Shown: piece by piece, positions 52,269-61,586 of the stretch
Numbering within the stretch: the first letter of the stretch is position 1
Layout: every line of letters starts with the position of its first letter
DNA from: Parahoeflea olei
GTDB taxonomy: Bacteria; Pseudomonadota; Alphaproteobacteria; Rhizobiales; Rhizobiaceae
Direction: 5' to 3'
Length of the DNA stretch: 64,000 nucleotides
Assembly: GCF_001703635.1 (NCBI RefSeq)
Contig: NZ_LQZT01000007.1
Coordinates: 20,159-84,158, forward strand
Position numbers and translations under genes: made by a program
Notes under the pieces: generated by a model
Database searches by the model: none
What the model was told of the DNA's origin: nothing
The model's input: only the letters and a program-made list of their open reading frames with translations

Positions 52269-53747
52269 ATGATCTCGATAAAGGAACTGCTCGACAACGC
52301 CCGCAAGCATGACGGCCGCACGGCGCTGGTGGTCTCGGGCGAGGCGATCACCTATCGCGAGCTGCGCGCGCGGGTTCTTGCAGGCGCGGCGGCGCTCGAC
52401 CGGATCGTCGAGCCGGGGCAGCGGGTCGCGCTGCTGTGCACCAATTCCTGCGCCTATATCTGGGCCTCGCTTGCCATCGAGCTGATGGGCGCGATCCGCG
52501 TGCCGATCAACATCAAGGCCTCGCGCAGCGAGATCGGCAAGATCCTTGCCGACTGCAGCCCGGCGCTGATCCTTTATGAGGACGAGACGCGCCACCTCAT
52601 CCCCGCCGGCGCGGCAGCACAGCTGCGGCATGTCGGCGAGCTCGCGCCGGACCTCGGCGCGGCCAAGGCTGAGTTTGCCGGGCGCGTCTGCGCGCAGGAC
52701 ATCTGCTCGCTCAATTACACCTCGGGTTCGACCGGCAATCCCAAGGGGGTCGTGCTCTCCCATGAGAACTGGTCGTTCGTCTACCTAAACATGCTGGTCG
52801 ACCGCGACATCCGATCCGACGACAGGCTGGCCTTCATCGGCCCGCTCACCCATGCCGCCTGGAGCTATCTCTATGCCGGGCTGCTGGTCGGCGCGACCAA
52901 TATCGTCTTTGCCGGCGGCGACACCGAGGGGCTGCTGGCCTATGCCCGCACCAACCCGGTGACCATCGTCACCTGCGTGCCCACGACCCTTTCGCGCATC
53001 GTCGAGGGCACCGCGAAGGACGATCTCCTCGTGCGCACGCTGAAATGGATCGGCATCGGCGCAGCGCCGGTGACCCAGGCACAGCTTGACCGCGCGGCAG
53101 AGCTGTTCGGCAATCGCATCGTCATCAATTTCGGCCAGACCGAAGCGATGATGACCTGCACCTATATGGACTTCCGAAACCATGGGCCGGAGCGGTTTCG
53201 CGCCGATTACATCGGCACGCCCTATGCCTTTGCGCGGATGCGCGTGGTCGGCAAGGACGGCAAGCCGGCCCGGCTCGGCGAGGTCGGGGAGCTTCACCTT
53301 GCCGGCTCGCACACGATGCAGGGCTACTGGAACCAGCCCGAGGCGACGGCCGCCACCATCATCGACGGCCATGTCGCCAGCGGCGATCTCGGCGTCGAGG
53401 AGGCGCCGGGCCTGTTCCGCCTGGTCGGACGCATCAAGGACATGATCATATCGGGCGGCTTCAACATCTATCCCTCCGAGGTCGAGGCGGTGGTGGCGAG
53501 CTTCGCCGGCATCAACGAGGTGGTCGTCGTCGGCAAGGACGACGAGGTCTGGGGCGAGAAGGTGGTGTGCTGCTACAGCGAGCGTGCCGGCGAGACGGTC
53601 GATCTTGAGGCGCTCAAGGCCTTCTGCAAGGAGCAACTGCAGATCAAGGCGCCAAAGGAATATCACCGGCTTGCGCCGATGCCGAAATCGGCCACCGGCA
53701 AGATCGACAAGAAGGCGATCCGCGAGATGGGGTTCATGCGCCCATGA
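52269..53747 (+). CDS. AMP-dependent acyl-CoA synthetase/ligase
   Basis: A 492-residue adenylate-forming enzyme. The phosphate-binding P-loop is YTSGSTGNPKGVVLSH (about 153-168), A5 is NFGQTEAMM, A7 is ASGDLGV with RLVGRIKDMIISGG, and the catalytic lysine is in PKSATGKIDKKAIRE near the C-terminus. It activates a carboxylic acid to its CoA thioester. The start at 52269 follows the SDR by 43 bp; the longer frame overlaps the SDR. Its stop overlaps the thiolase start. Confidence 0.92.
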   Translation: MISIKELLDNARKHDGRTALVVSGEAITYRELRARVLAGAAALDRIVEPGQRVALLCTNSCAYIWASLAIELMGAIRVPINIKASRSEIGKILADCSPALILYEDETRHLIPAGAAAQLRHVGELAPDLGAAKAEFAGRVCAQDICSLNYTSGSTGNPKGVVLSHENWSFVYLNMLVDRDIRSDDRLAFIGPLTHAAWSYLYAGLLVGATNIVFAGGDTEGLLAYARTNPVTIVTCVPTTLSRIVEGTAKDDLLVRTLKWIGIGAAPVTQAQLDRAAELFGNRIVINFGQTEAMMTCTYMDFRNHGPERFRADYIGTPYAFARMRVVGKDGKPARLGEVGELHLAGSHTMQGYWNQPEATAATIIDGHVASGDLGVEEAPGLFRLVGRIKDMIISGGFNIYPSEVEAVVASFAGINEVVVVGKDDEVWGEKVVCCYSERAGETVDLEALKAFCKEQLQIKAPKEYHRLAPMPKSATGKIDKKAIREMGFMRP

Positions 53748-54910
53748 GACGCATCCATGTCATGGCGATGGCGCGCACGCCGTTCGGCAAGTTCCGCGGC
53801 GCGCTGGCGGAACTCGACTCCATCGACCTGGGCCACCGGCTGATCGACGCCGTCGCCGCCCGCGATCCCGACGGCGGGATCCTGCCGGAAATCGTCTATG
53901 GCGGCGCCGGGCTGCTCGGCGGCTCGCACCTGACGGCGCTGCGCCAGAGCCTGATCAAGTCGGCCCTGCCGGACACGACGCCCTCGCAGGGGGTCGATCG
54001 CGCCTGTTGCTCCGGCATGACCGCGATCGCATCGGCCGCTGCCCATCTGCGCGCCGGCCAGGGAGACAAGGCGCTCGCCATAGGCGTCGAAAGCCTTTCC
54101 AACACGCCAGTGCTGTTGCACCGCGGCAGCGAGCGCAAGATCAACAGCCTCGAGCTGATCGACCCGCTGCTGCTGTCCGGTTCCGTCAGCGAAAAGACCA
54201 TCGCCCAATACACCTCGGAGGAGGCGCTCAAATGCGGCGTGGGACGCGCGGAGCAGGACCAGTGGGCGCTGGAAAGCCACGAGAAATACTTTGCCGCCAA
54301 ACGGCGCGGCGCGTTCGACGGCCAGATCGTGCCGCTCCGGATCGGCGACACGGTGGTCACGGACGACGAGGGACCGCGCGAGACCTCGAGCCTTGCCAGG
54401 CTCGCCGCGCTGCCGACGGTGAACGGCGCGGCCACGATCACCGCCGGCAATGCGCCCGGCCTCTCGGACGGCGCCGCGGGTCTCGTGCTCGTCGGCGGCG
54501 AGGACGCTGCGCCGAAGGGCGCGCTGGCCGAGATCGTCGACTGGGTCCAGCTTGCAGGCGACCTTCAGAGCGGCACCTCGATCCCCGCCGCCTGCATCGC
54601 ACGGCTTCTGGAGCGCAACCGGCTTGCCCTGCACGACATCGACGTGATCGAGATCAACGAAGCCTTCGCTGCCACGCCGCTGGTCAGCGCCACGGTGATG
54701 GCGAACCGGCTGGGGGCCGACCCGAGCCGGTTGCGCGACCGCATCAACGCCTGGGGCGGCTCGGTCGCGATCGGTCATCCGCTCGGCGCGAGCGGCATCC
54801 GCATCGTGATGCAGGCGATCGACCGGTTGCGCGAACGCGGCGGCGGCATCGCGGTCTGTGCGATCTGCGGCGGCTTCGGCCAGGGCGAAGCGGTGCTGCT
54901 GCGGCTTTAG
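53744..54910 (+). CDS. Thiolase (acetyl-CoA acyltransferase)
   Basis: A 388-residue thiolase. The acyl-enzyme cysteine is in DRACCSGMTAIAS near residue 88, the catalytic histidine in GGSVAIGHPLGASG near 348, the second cysteine in CAICGGFGQGEA near 378, and NEAFAA is near 306. It cleaves a 3-oxoacyl-CoA with CoA. The 4-bp overlap with the ligase shows co-translation. SDR, ligase and thiolase together form a short beta-oxidation-like route for the acid presumably imported by the adjacent Liv system. Confidence 0.93.
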   Translation: MRRIHVMAMARTPFGKFRGALAELDSIDLGHRLIDAVAARDPDGGILPEIVYGGAGLLGGSHLTALRQSLIKSALPDTTPSQGVDRACCSGMTAIASAAAHLRAGQGDKALAIGVESLSNTPVLLHRGSERKINSLELIDPLLLSGSVSEKTIAQYTSEEALKCGVGRAEQDQWALESHEKYFAAKRRGAFDGQIVPLRIGDTVVTDDEGPRETSSLARLAALPTVNGAATITAGNAPGLSDGAAGLVLVGGEDAAPKGALAEIVDWVQLAGDLQSGTSIPAACIARLLERNRLALHDIDVIEINEAFAATPLVSATVMANRLGADPSRLRDRINAWGGSVAIGHPLGASGIRIVMQAIDRLRERGGGIAVCAICGGFGQGEAVLLRL

Positions 54911-55196
54911 GCGCCCCGCAAAGGCTGCCCCGCAGGTACTGCCGGCAGACAGGATGCATGAGGCCGCTTGGCGCAGGCGGCGCGAGGAGCGTTGCCTGCA
55001 CCCATTCGCTTTCGAGAGGCGAGAACCTTCGGTGTCTTGAGCGTTTGGCGTGCGGACGGGTCGCGGTTTGCCGTGTCGCCGACCGCATGGCGGTAATCGC
55101 GATCACGTGAATGCCGGAGCGCACCACACTCGGTGCGGATGCGGAAGGGGGGAGAGTGTGGCGGCGAGATCATGCAGGCCCGGCAGGGCCCGGCGG

Positions 55197-55859
55197 TCAA
55201 CCAGCGTCCTTGGTCGCCACGTTCCAGTAGGAGCCTTCCTTGCGGTCGATATGCATGCGCAGGATCGCCAGGGCCGTATCCGTGTCACTCTTGCCGACCG
55301 CGTCGGCGATCTCGATGTGCTCGCGAAAGGATTTGGCCATGTGATCGGGGTGCCGCCCCAGCCGGTTGCGCAGCGAGGCCATCTTCTGGGCGATCGCCTG
55401 ATAGGCGTCATCGAGAAACCGGTTTCCGGAACAATCGAAGAAATGCTGGTGGAACTCGGTATCGAGCGCCAGGTAACCCGACACATCGTCGTTCTCGCGG
55501 GCAATCGTCATCTTCGCGGTGCAGCTTCTCAAGCGTTCCAGGAGCAAACCGGAATTGGTGCGAATCGCCTCCTTCAGCGCCGCGGTCTCGAGACAGACAC
55601 GGGCGTCGCAGAGCTTGGCCACTTCTTCGGGCGCGAGGCAGAACACGAAGGTTCCCTTCTGCGGCTCGACCTTGAGCAAACCCTCCATTTCCAAGCGGTT
55701 CATGGCCTCGCGCACGGGCGTGCGGCTCACGCCCAGTTCGGTGGCAACCCGGACTTCGGAGATGTGTTCGCCGAGATCCAGCCTGCCGCTGACGATCCAG
55801 TCCCTGATGGTCCCGGTGACCAGTTCGGTCAGGGATTTCGGACGTTCCAATGGTTTCAT
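55197..55859 (-). CDS. GntR family regulator, FCD (FadR) subgroup
   Basis: A 220-residue regulator with an N-terminal winged helix (LTELVTGTIRDWIVSGRLDL, VATELGVSRTPVREAMNRLE) and FCD domain (LDTEFHQHFFDCSGNRFLDD, FREHIEIADAVGKSDTDTAL) carrying the usual histidine ligands. The start at 55859 has GGAG 9 nt upstream; the codon 24 bp earlier lacks one. It is divergent from the TRAP operon and likely represses it through the palindrome at 55928. Confidence 0.92.
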   Translation of the reverse strand: MKPLERPKSLTELVTGTIRDWIVSGRLDLGEHISEVRVATELGVSRTPVREAMNRLEMEGLLKVEPQKGTFVFCLAPEEVAKLCDARVCLETAALKEAIRTNSGLLLERLRSCTAKMTIARENDDVSGYLALDTEFHQHFFDCSGNRFLDDAYQAIAQKMASLRNRLGRHPDHMAKSFREHIEIADAVGKSDTDTALAILRMHIDRKEGSYWNVATKDAG

Positions 55860-55927
55860 TGCTTCACTCTCCACAACCCACACCTAGCAAACATGTAGCT
55901 GGCATACAACATACAGGATTGACGGCT

Positions 55928-55944
55928 TGGCATACTGTATGCCA
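55928..55944. promoter_or_regulatory. GntR operator in the TRAP promoter region
   Basis: TGGCATACTGTATGCCA is a perfect 8-bp-arm palindrome around a central T, between the GntR and dctQ genes; a second TGGCATAC half-site lies at 55900-55907. FCD-type GntR regulators bind dyads of this size. A TTGACG hexamer at 55919 overlaps the left side, consistent with repression. Confidence 0.65.
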
Positions 55945-55973
55945 GTTTGCGCGCCATTGGGAGGTAGGCCGCA

Positions 55974-56510
55974 TTGAACTTGCGTCGCATGGAAGCCGTG
56001 ATCGTCGAGATGAACCGCATTCTGGTGGCTGCGGTGCTCGCGATCGTGTTCGCAATCGTCTTCATGAATGTCGTCGGACGCTACGGATTCTCGCATTCCT
56101 ATGCTTGGGTCGAGGAAGCGGCGCGGCACCTGATGATCCTCGGCGCCTTCGCCGGCGCGGGCCTCGCCCTGCGGGAAGGACGCCTGGTCGCGATCGTCGC
56201 CGTCGTCGACATGGTGCCCGCGGCACTGGCCCGGCCGATCCGCTGGATCATCGTCGCCATCATGTTCGCCTTCATGGCGACCATGATGTGGCTCGGCATC
56301 CGCTTCGTCGAGTTCGGCTGGAGCAAGCAGACGATGTCGACCGGCATGTCGCGCGGCATTCCCTATCTGTCGATTCCCATCGGCTGCGGCCTGTTCCTGG
56401 TTCAGCTCCTGTTCTTCGCACGGCGCTTCGTGGCCGAGGATTTCGACGTCGACGGCAGCGACCTCGACGCAGGCGTCGCATCCGGGCGCGCAACGGACAC
56501 GGAGGCCTGA
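55974..56510 (+). CDS. dctQ: TRAP transporter small permease (DctQ)
   Basis: A 178-residue four-helix protein with ILVAAVLAIVFAIVFMNVVG, WVEEAARHLMILGAFAGAGL and a charged C-terminal tail. A TTG start at 55974 is used because GGGAGG lies 9 nt upstream; TTG at 55980 or ATG at 55989 would shorten it slightly. It begins the operon that runs to 62830. Confidence 0.88.
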   Translation: MNLRRMEAVIVEMNRILVAAVLAIVFAIVFMNVVGRYGFSHSYAWVEEAARHLMILGAFAGAGLALREGRLVAIVAVVDMVPAALARPIRWIIVAIMFAFMATMMWLGIRFVEFGWSKQTMSTGMSRGIPYLSIPIGCGLFLVQLLFFARRFVAEDFDVDGSDLDAGVASGRATDTEA

Positions 56511-56513
56511 GCC

Positions 56514-57800
56514 ATGGCGAAGACGCTGATCATCCTGTTTTTCGCCACCCTGATCCTCGGCGTGCCGGTCGCCTTCACCATGGGCATCGCCGGAATGGTC
56601 GCCGTCTTCCTCGACGGTTCGCTCAATCCGCTGGTCGCCACGCAACGCATGTTCGCCGGCATCGACAGCTTTCCGTTGATGGCCGTGCCGTTCTTCATTC
56701 TCGCTTCGGAACTGATGACCGCCTGCGGTCTGACGCGCTCGCTGCTGAGCTTCGCCAATGCGCTGGTCGGGCACCTGCGCGGCGGGCTCGGCCACGTCAA
56801 CATCCTGGTCTCGATGCTGTTTGCGGGCATCAGCGGCTCGGCGCTGGCCGATGCCGCGGGCCCCTCCGCGATCGTCATGCGGATGATGCGCGAGGCGGGC
56901 TACGACAAGAACTATGCGGGCGCGCTTTCGGCCGCGACCGCGACCATCGGGCCGATCATTCCGCCCTCGATCCTTGCCGTCATCTTCGCCATCTCGACCA
57001 GCGGCGTGACCGTGGCCGGCCTGTTCCTGGCAGGCATCGTGCCGGGCATCCTGCTGGGGCTGTCGCTCGCCGTCGCCAACCACGTCATTTCCATCCGGAA
57101 CGGCTATCGCGGCCGCGAGGACCGGGCGAGCATGAAGGAACTGGCGGACACCACGCTTGCGGCGCTGCCGGCGATCATCATGCCGGCCATCATCCTCGGC
57201 GGCATCCTGCTCGGCATCTTTACCCCGACAGAGGCTGGCGCGGTGGCTTCCGCCTATGCGCTGCTCCTCGGGCTGGTGCTGCGCTCCTTCACCTTCCGCG
57301 GCGTCTATGCCGCGTTCGTTCGCGCCGCCGTGGTCACCTCGTCGGTGTTCCTGATCGTGGCGCTGGCATCGATCTTCGCCTGGCTCTTGACCTATCTGCA
57401 GATCCCGCAGCAGCTTGCCGCGGCGATCTCCACCATCACCGACAGCCGGCTCGGCACGCTTTTCATCCTTGCCGGCTTCGCGCTGATCTGCGGCTTCTTC
57501 ATCGACACGCTGCCGGCCCTGATCATCCTCACGCCGATCCTCGGCCCGATCGCCTATTCGGCCGGCGTCGATCCGCTGCAGTTCGGCATGATGCTGGTTC
57601 TCAACCTGACCATCGGCATGATCACGCCGCCGGTCGGGCCCGTCCTCTTCGTCATTTCCGCAGTCGGACGGCTGCGCCTCGAAGCGCTTTCCAAGGCTGT
57701 TCTGCCGCTGCTGCTGGCAGAACTTCTCGTGCTGCTCATGGTCATCCTGGTGCCCGGCGTCAGCACGTTCGTCCCCAACCTTTTTGGATTTGCCAACTGA
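56514..57800 (+). CDS. dctM: TRAP transporter large permease (DctM)
   Basis: A 428-residue multi-helix permease with the family segments GIDSFPLMAVPFFILASELM, MLFAGISGSALADAAGPSAI and ATIGPIIPPSILAVIFAIST. It starts 3 bp after dctQ. It is a paralogue of the DctM at 13354 but clearly divergent from it, so a different substrate is likely. Confidence 0.95.
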   Translation: MAKTLIILFFATLILGVPVAFTMGIAGMVAVFLDGSLNPLVATQRMFAGIDSFPLMAVPFFILASELMTACGLTRSLLSFANALVGHLRGGLGHVNILVSMLFAGISGSALADAAGPSAIVMRMMREAGYDKNYAGALSAATATIGPIIPPSILAVIFAISTSGVTVAGLFLAGIVPGILLGLSLAVANHVISIRNGYRGREDRASMKELADTTLAALPAIIMPAIILGGILLGIFTPTEAGAVASAYALLLGLVLRSFTFRGVYAAFVRAAVVTSSVFLIVALASIFAWLLTYLQIPQQLAAAISTITDSRLGTLFILAGFALICGFFIDTLPALIILTPILGPIAYSAGVDPLQFGMMLVLNLTIGMITPPVGPVLFVISAVGRLRLEALSKAVLPLLLAELLVLLMVILVPGVSTFVPNLFGFAN

Positions 57801-57819
57801 CATGAGAAGGAGGAACTTT

Positions 57820-58839
57820 ATGAAATCCATGTCAAAATGCCTGGCGGCGACGGCGGCGATCGCCGTGCTTGCCACCGCCTCCGCGGCTTCGGCCAAGGAA
57901 CTCAAATACGCCCACTTCCAGTCCGCCGACCTCAGTTCGCCAAAGCATGCGGCCGCGCTCGCCTTCGAAAGCTGCGTCGAGGGCAAGACCGCCGGCTCGA
58001 TCGACGTCCAGATCTATCCCGCCGGACAGCTGGCCGGCGACAACGAGGTGATGGAAGGCCTCGAACTCGGCACGATCCAGATGGCGGTCGTGCATGACGG
58101 CCCGATTTCGGCCACCTACAAGCCGTTCTCGGCGCTCGCCCTGCCCTATCTGTTCGACGACCAGGCCATGGCCTGGGCGGTGATGGACGGCGAGTTCGGC
58201 AAGGAAATGGCCGAGGACATGCTGGCCAAGACCGGCATCCGCATGTTCGGCGTCGCCGACAACGGCGTGCGCAACTTCACCAACAATGTGCGCCGGGTCG
58301 CCGAACCCAAGGACATGCAAGGCCTGAAGCTGCGGGTGATGTCGGCGCCGGTCTGGGTCACGCTCGTGGAAAGCCTCGGCGCCTCGGCCACCCCCGTGCC
58401 ATGGCCGGAACTGCCCGGCGCGCTGCAGCAGGGCGTGGTCGACGGCCAGGAGAACGGCGTGACCAACATCGTCAACGCCTCGCTCTACCAGAACCAGAAA
58501 TACGTCACGCTCGACGGCCATGTCTTCAGCTGGCACGCCTACCTGATGTCGGACGCCTTCTACGAAGGCCTGACCGATGGCGAGAAGACCGCGGTGAACC
58601 AGTGCGTCGAGATCGCCAAGGTGATCCACCGCGGCATGACCGCGGCCCAGGACGCCAATGCGAGCGCCATCCTGAGCGAAAAGGGCATGGAAGTCGTCCC
58701 GGTCAGCCCGGAGCAGAAGGCCATGTTCCGCGAAGCCGCACAGCCGGCGGTGCGCGAATTCGTGGTCGGCGAAGTCGGTGCGGAATGGCCCGACAAGCTC
58801 GACGCGGCGGTCGCCGCCTACCGCGACTCCTTCAAGTAA
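57820..58839 (+). CDS. dctP: TRAP transporter solute-binding protein (DctP)
   Basis: A 339-residue periplasmic receptor with a signal peptide (about 1-26, ending ASAASA) and conserved MQGLKLRVMSAPVWVTLVES and PWPELPGALQQGVVDGQENG. The start at 57820 is fixed by AAGGAGG at 7-nt spacing. Being last of dctQ-dctM-dctP and followed by sugar-acid enzymes, it probably binds a hydroxy or keto sugar acid. Confidence 0.94.
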   Translation: MKSMSKCLAATAAIAVLATASAASAKELKYAHFQSADLSSPKHAAALAFESCVEGKTAGSIDVQIYPAGQLAGDNEVMEGLELGTIQMAVVHDGPISATYKPFSALALPYLFDDQAMAWAVMDGEFGKEMAEDMLAKTGIRMFGVADNGVRNFTNNVRRVAEPKDMQGLKLRVMSAPVWVTLVESLGASATPVPWPELPGALQQGVVDGQENGVTNIVNASLYQNQKYVTLDGHVFSWHAYLMSDAFYEGLTDGEKTAVNQCVEIAKVIHRGMTAAQDANASAILSEKGMEVVPVSPEQKAMFREAAQPAVREFVVGEVGAEWPDKLDAAVAAYRDSFK

Positions 58840-58860
58840 CCGAGACGAAGAGGCCGCGTC

Positions 58861-59826
58861 ATGGCGAATGCCGTTGCTGTTCTGGAACCGGGTTATGCGG
58901 ACTACGGCATCGAGAAATCGGTGCTGTCCGGGCATGGCCTGAACGTGGTTCCGGTCGCTCCGCTTGAGGACGCGGCCTCTGCCCTGAAGGCCATCAATCC
59001 GCTGGGGGTCATGGTGCGCGAACGCACCGTGACCTCCGGCCTGATGGAGGCCTGCCCCGAGCTCAAGGTGATCGTGCGCTACGGCGTCGGCATCGACAAT
59101 ATCGATCTCGACGCGGCTGCGAAGCGGCGCATCTATGTGGCCAATGTGCCCGACTACGGCGCAGAGACCGAAGTCAGCGAACACGCGCTTGCGCTCTATC
59201 TCGCGGTCCAGCGCCGCATTCCCGGCCGCGACCGGGAGGTGCGCGCCGGGCAATGGGGGATCGGCCAGTCGGCACCGGTGCCAAGCCGCGAGAACGCCGT
59301 GCTGGGCCTGATCGGCTGCGGGCGCATCGGCCTGGCGACGGCCCGCAAGTTCCGCGCGCTCGGATTTGCCCGGGTCCTGGTGTTCGATCCCTATCTCGAT
59401 GCCGACAAGGCCGCAGCCGAAGGGCTGGAGCTCACAGAACTCGAGACCTTGTGCCGGCTCGCGGACGTGGTCAGCGTGCATGCGCCACTGACGCCCCAGA
59501 CGCACCGCATTCTCGGCGCCAGGCTGTTCGCGCTGATGAAGCCCACGACCATCGTCGTCAATGTCTCGCGCGGCGGGCTCGTCGACGAACCCGCCCTCGC
59601 CGAGGCGCTTGCCGAAGGCCGCATCTTCGGCGCCGGCATCGACGTGTTCGAGGAGGAGCCGGTGCGCCCCGACCACCCCTTGCTGCGCACGCCCAACACC
59701 GTGCTGTCGGACCACACGGCCTGGTATTCGGAAAGGTCGGTTGCCGTGCTGCAGCGCAATGCCGCGACCGAGATCAGCCGGGTTCTCTCCGGCGAACCAC
59801 CCAGGAACTGGGTGAACAGATGGTGA
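58861..59826 (+). CDS. D-isomer-specific 2-hydroxyacid dehydrogenase
   Basis: A 321-residue NAD-dependent dehydrogenase of the phosphoglycerate dehydrogenase type (without ACT domain). The NAD loop is GLIGCGRIGLATARKF near 150; catalytic Arg is in NVSRGGLVDEPAL near 238, Glu in FEEEPVRPDHPL near 263, His in LSDHTAWYSERS near 286. It would oxidise or reduce a 2-hydroxy/2-keto acid in the operon pathway. It lies 21 bp after dctP. Confidence 0.92.
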   Translation: MANAVAVLEPGYADYGIEKSVLSGHGLNVVPVAPLEDAASALKAINPLGVMVRERTVTSGLMEACPELKVIVRYGVGIDNIDLDAAAKRRIYVANVPDYGAETEVSEHALALYLAVQRRIPGRDREVRAGQWGIGQSAPVPSRENAVLGLIGCGRIGLATARKFRALGFARVLVFDPYLDADKAAAEGLELTELETLCRLADVVSVHAPLTPQTHRILGARLFALMKPTTIVVNVSRGGLVDEPALAEALAEGRIFGAGIDVFEEEPVRPDHPLLRTPNTVLSDHTAWYSERSVAVLQRNAATEISRVLSGEPPRNWVNRW

Positions 59827-59955
59827 GCCGCCGCCTCGCCTCACCCCCGTCAGCGGGAGAGGCCCCGGGCGCCGCTCCACGGCCTGCAGGCTCGCCATCG
59901 CGTCCGCACTTCCAGGCAATAGCCGTTTCAACCCAAGCTTCTGAAGGAAGAAGAC

Positions 59956-60606
59956 ATGACACTTGATGAACTCATCGCAGGTTTCCGCGAAGCCGCAACC
60001 GCATCGGTCGCCGACGCGGTCGACAAGGTCACCGGAAAGACCGGATTTCTGCCCGAGGCGTTCAAGCCGCGCATCAACGACCGCAAGATCGTCGGCCCGG
60101 CGGTCACGATCCTCGAAGGCCCGACGGCCGAATTCCTTCCGCCGCAGCACGCCATCGACGCCATCGACGAGGCCGAAGCCGGCTCGGTGATCGTCATCTC
60201 GACCAACGGCACCACCGATGTGGCGGTGTGGGGCGGACTGATGACCGCCGGCGCCGTCGCCAACAAGCATGAGGCCGCCGTGCTCGACGGCGGGTTGCGC
60301 GACATCGTCGAGATCCGCCGCGACTATGATTTCCCGGTCTATTCGCGCTGCGTCTCGCCCGGCACCACGCTCGGCCGGATTCGCACCCTGGCCTCCAATG
60401 TCGAGGTCGCCATCGGTGAAGTCATCGTCAAGCCCGGCGACATCATGGTCGGCGACATCGATGGCGTGGTCCGCGTGCCGCGCGACAAGGCCGAAGAGAT
60501 CCTGGCGCTGGCGCGCGAGATCGACCAGCGCGAGGCCGAGCAGGCCCGGCTGATCATCGCTTCCGGTTCGCTCCGGGAAGGGCTCGCCAAGTACGGCCGC
60601 ATCTGA
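59956..60606 (+). CDS. RraA family aldolase/decarboxylase-like protein
   Basis: A 216-residue RraA/HMG-aldolase-family protein. The metal/substrate loop GGLMTAGAVANKHEAAVLDG followed by GLRDIVEIRRDYDFPVYSR contains the Arg-Asp pair found in active class II pyruvate aldolases of this family, and GDIMVGDIDGVVRVPRDKA is conserved. Likely a retro-aldol or oxaloacetate-decarboxylase-type step producing pyruvate; RNase E inhibition is unlikely in this context. About 130 bp separate it from the dehydrogenase. Confidence 0.88.
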   Translation: MTLDELIAGFREAATASVADAVDKVTGKTGFLPEAFKPRINDRKIVGPAVTILEGPTAEFLPPQHAIDAIDEAEAGSVIVISTNGTTDVAVWGGLMTAGAVANKHEAAVLDGGLRDIVEIRRDYDFPVYSRCVSPGTTLGRIRTLASNVEVAIGEVIVKPGDIMVGDIDGVVRVPRDKAEEILALAREIDQREAEQARLIIASGSLREGLAKYGRI

Positions 60607-60669
60607 AACCAATCGCTTGCCCGCAGGCTGTCGCGACAGCCTGCGGGTCCGCACCACAAGAGGACGACC

Positions 60670-61584
60670 ATGACCACCGACATACTCTGCCTCGGCGAAC
60701 CGATGCTCGAGTTTAACCAGCAGCCCGGCGGCAGCTATCTTCCGGGCCATGGCGGGGATACGTCGAACTGCGCGATCTCGGCCGCACGCCAGGGCGCCCG
60801 CGTCGGCTATCTCACCCATATCGGCGCCGACACCTTCGGCAATTCCTTCATGGAGCTGTGGCAGGGCGAAGGCATCGATACCTCGACGGTCAGGCAGGTC
60901 ACGGACGCCCATACCGGCGTCTATTTCGTCACCCATGGCCCGAACGGGCACGAGTTCAGCTACATGCGGGCGGGATCGGCCAGCAGCCGGATGGCGCCCG
61001 AGGACCTGCCGCGCGATGCACTCGCCGCAACCCGGATCCTGCATGTGTCGGGAATCAGCCAGGGCATTTCCGCAACCGCCGCCGATACGGTGTTCGCGGC
61101 CATCGAAACCGTCCGCTCGGCCGGCGGCAAGGTCTCCTACGACACCAATCTCAGGCTCAAGCTCTGGCCGCTGGCACGCGCCCGCGCCGTGATCCACGCC
61201 GCCATGGCGCAATGCGACATCGCCCTGCCCGGGCTCGATGACGCGCGCCAGCTGACCGGCCTCGCAACGCCGGACGACATCGCCGATTTCTACCTGCGTC
61301 TGGGGGCGGGCATCGTCGCGCTCACGCTCGGGGAAGAGGGCACGCTGGTCGCAACCGCCGATGAGCGCCGCCGTATCCGCGGCCGCCGGGTCAAGGCGGT
61401 GGACGCCACCGCCGCCGGCGACACCTTCGACGGGGCATTCCTGGCGCGGCTGGTCGCCGGCGACGACCCGTTTGCCGCGGCCCGCTACGCCAATGCGGCG
61501 GCCGCTTTGTCCACCCAGGGCTATGGCGCGGTGGCCCCGATCCCCCGGGCGGCCGCGGTCGAAGCCTTTCTGAACGAGGAATGA
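60670..61584 (+). CDS. PfkB family sugar kinase (2-keto-3-deoxygluconate kinase-like)
   Basis: A 304-residue ribokinase-fold kinase. GGDTSNCAISAARQGARVGY binds the sugar, LTLGEEGTLVA is part of the ATP site, and DATAAGDTFDGAFLARLVAG carries the catalytic aspartate and anion hole. The pattern is closest to KdgK, which phosphorylates 2-keto-3-deoxygluconate. In this operon it suggests a 2-keto-3-deoxy sugar acid intermediate. Confidence 0.88.
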   Translation: MTTDILCLGEPMLEFNQQPGGSYLPGHGGDTSNCAISAARQGARVGYLTHIGADTFGNSFMELWQGEGIDTSTVRQVTDAHTGVYFVTHGPNGHEFSYMRAGSASSRMAPEDLPRDALAATRILHVSGISQGISATAADTVFAAIETVRSAGGKVSYDTNLRLKLWPLARARAVIHAAMAQCDIALPGLDDARQLTGLATPDDIADFYLRLGAGIVALTLGEEGTLVATADERRRIRGRRVKAVDATAAGDTFDGAFLARLVAGDDPFAAARYANAAAALSTQGYGAVAPIPRAAAVEAFLNEE

Positions 61585-61586
61585 TC

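Noticed and set aside
53584..55110. A 508-codon plus-strand frame overlapping the ligase and thiolase
   Set aside because: Arginine-rich shadow of the thiolase gene in another frame.
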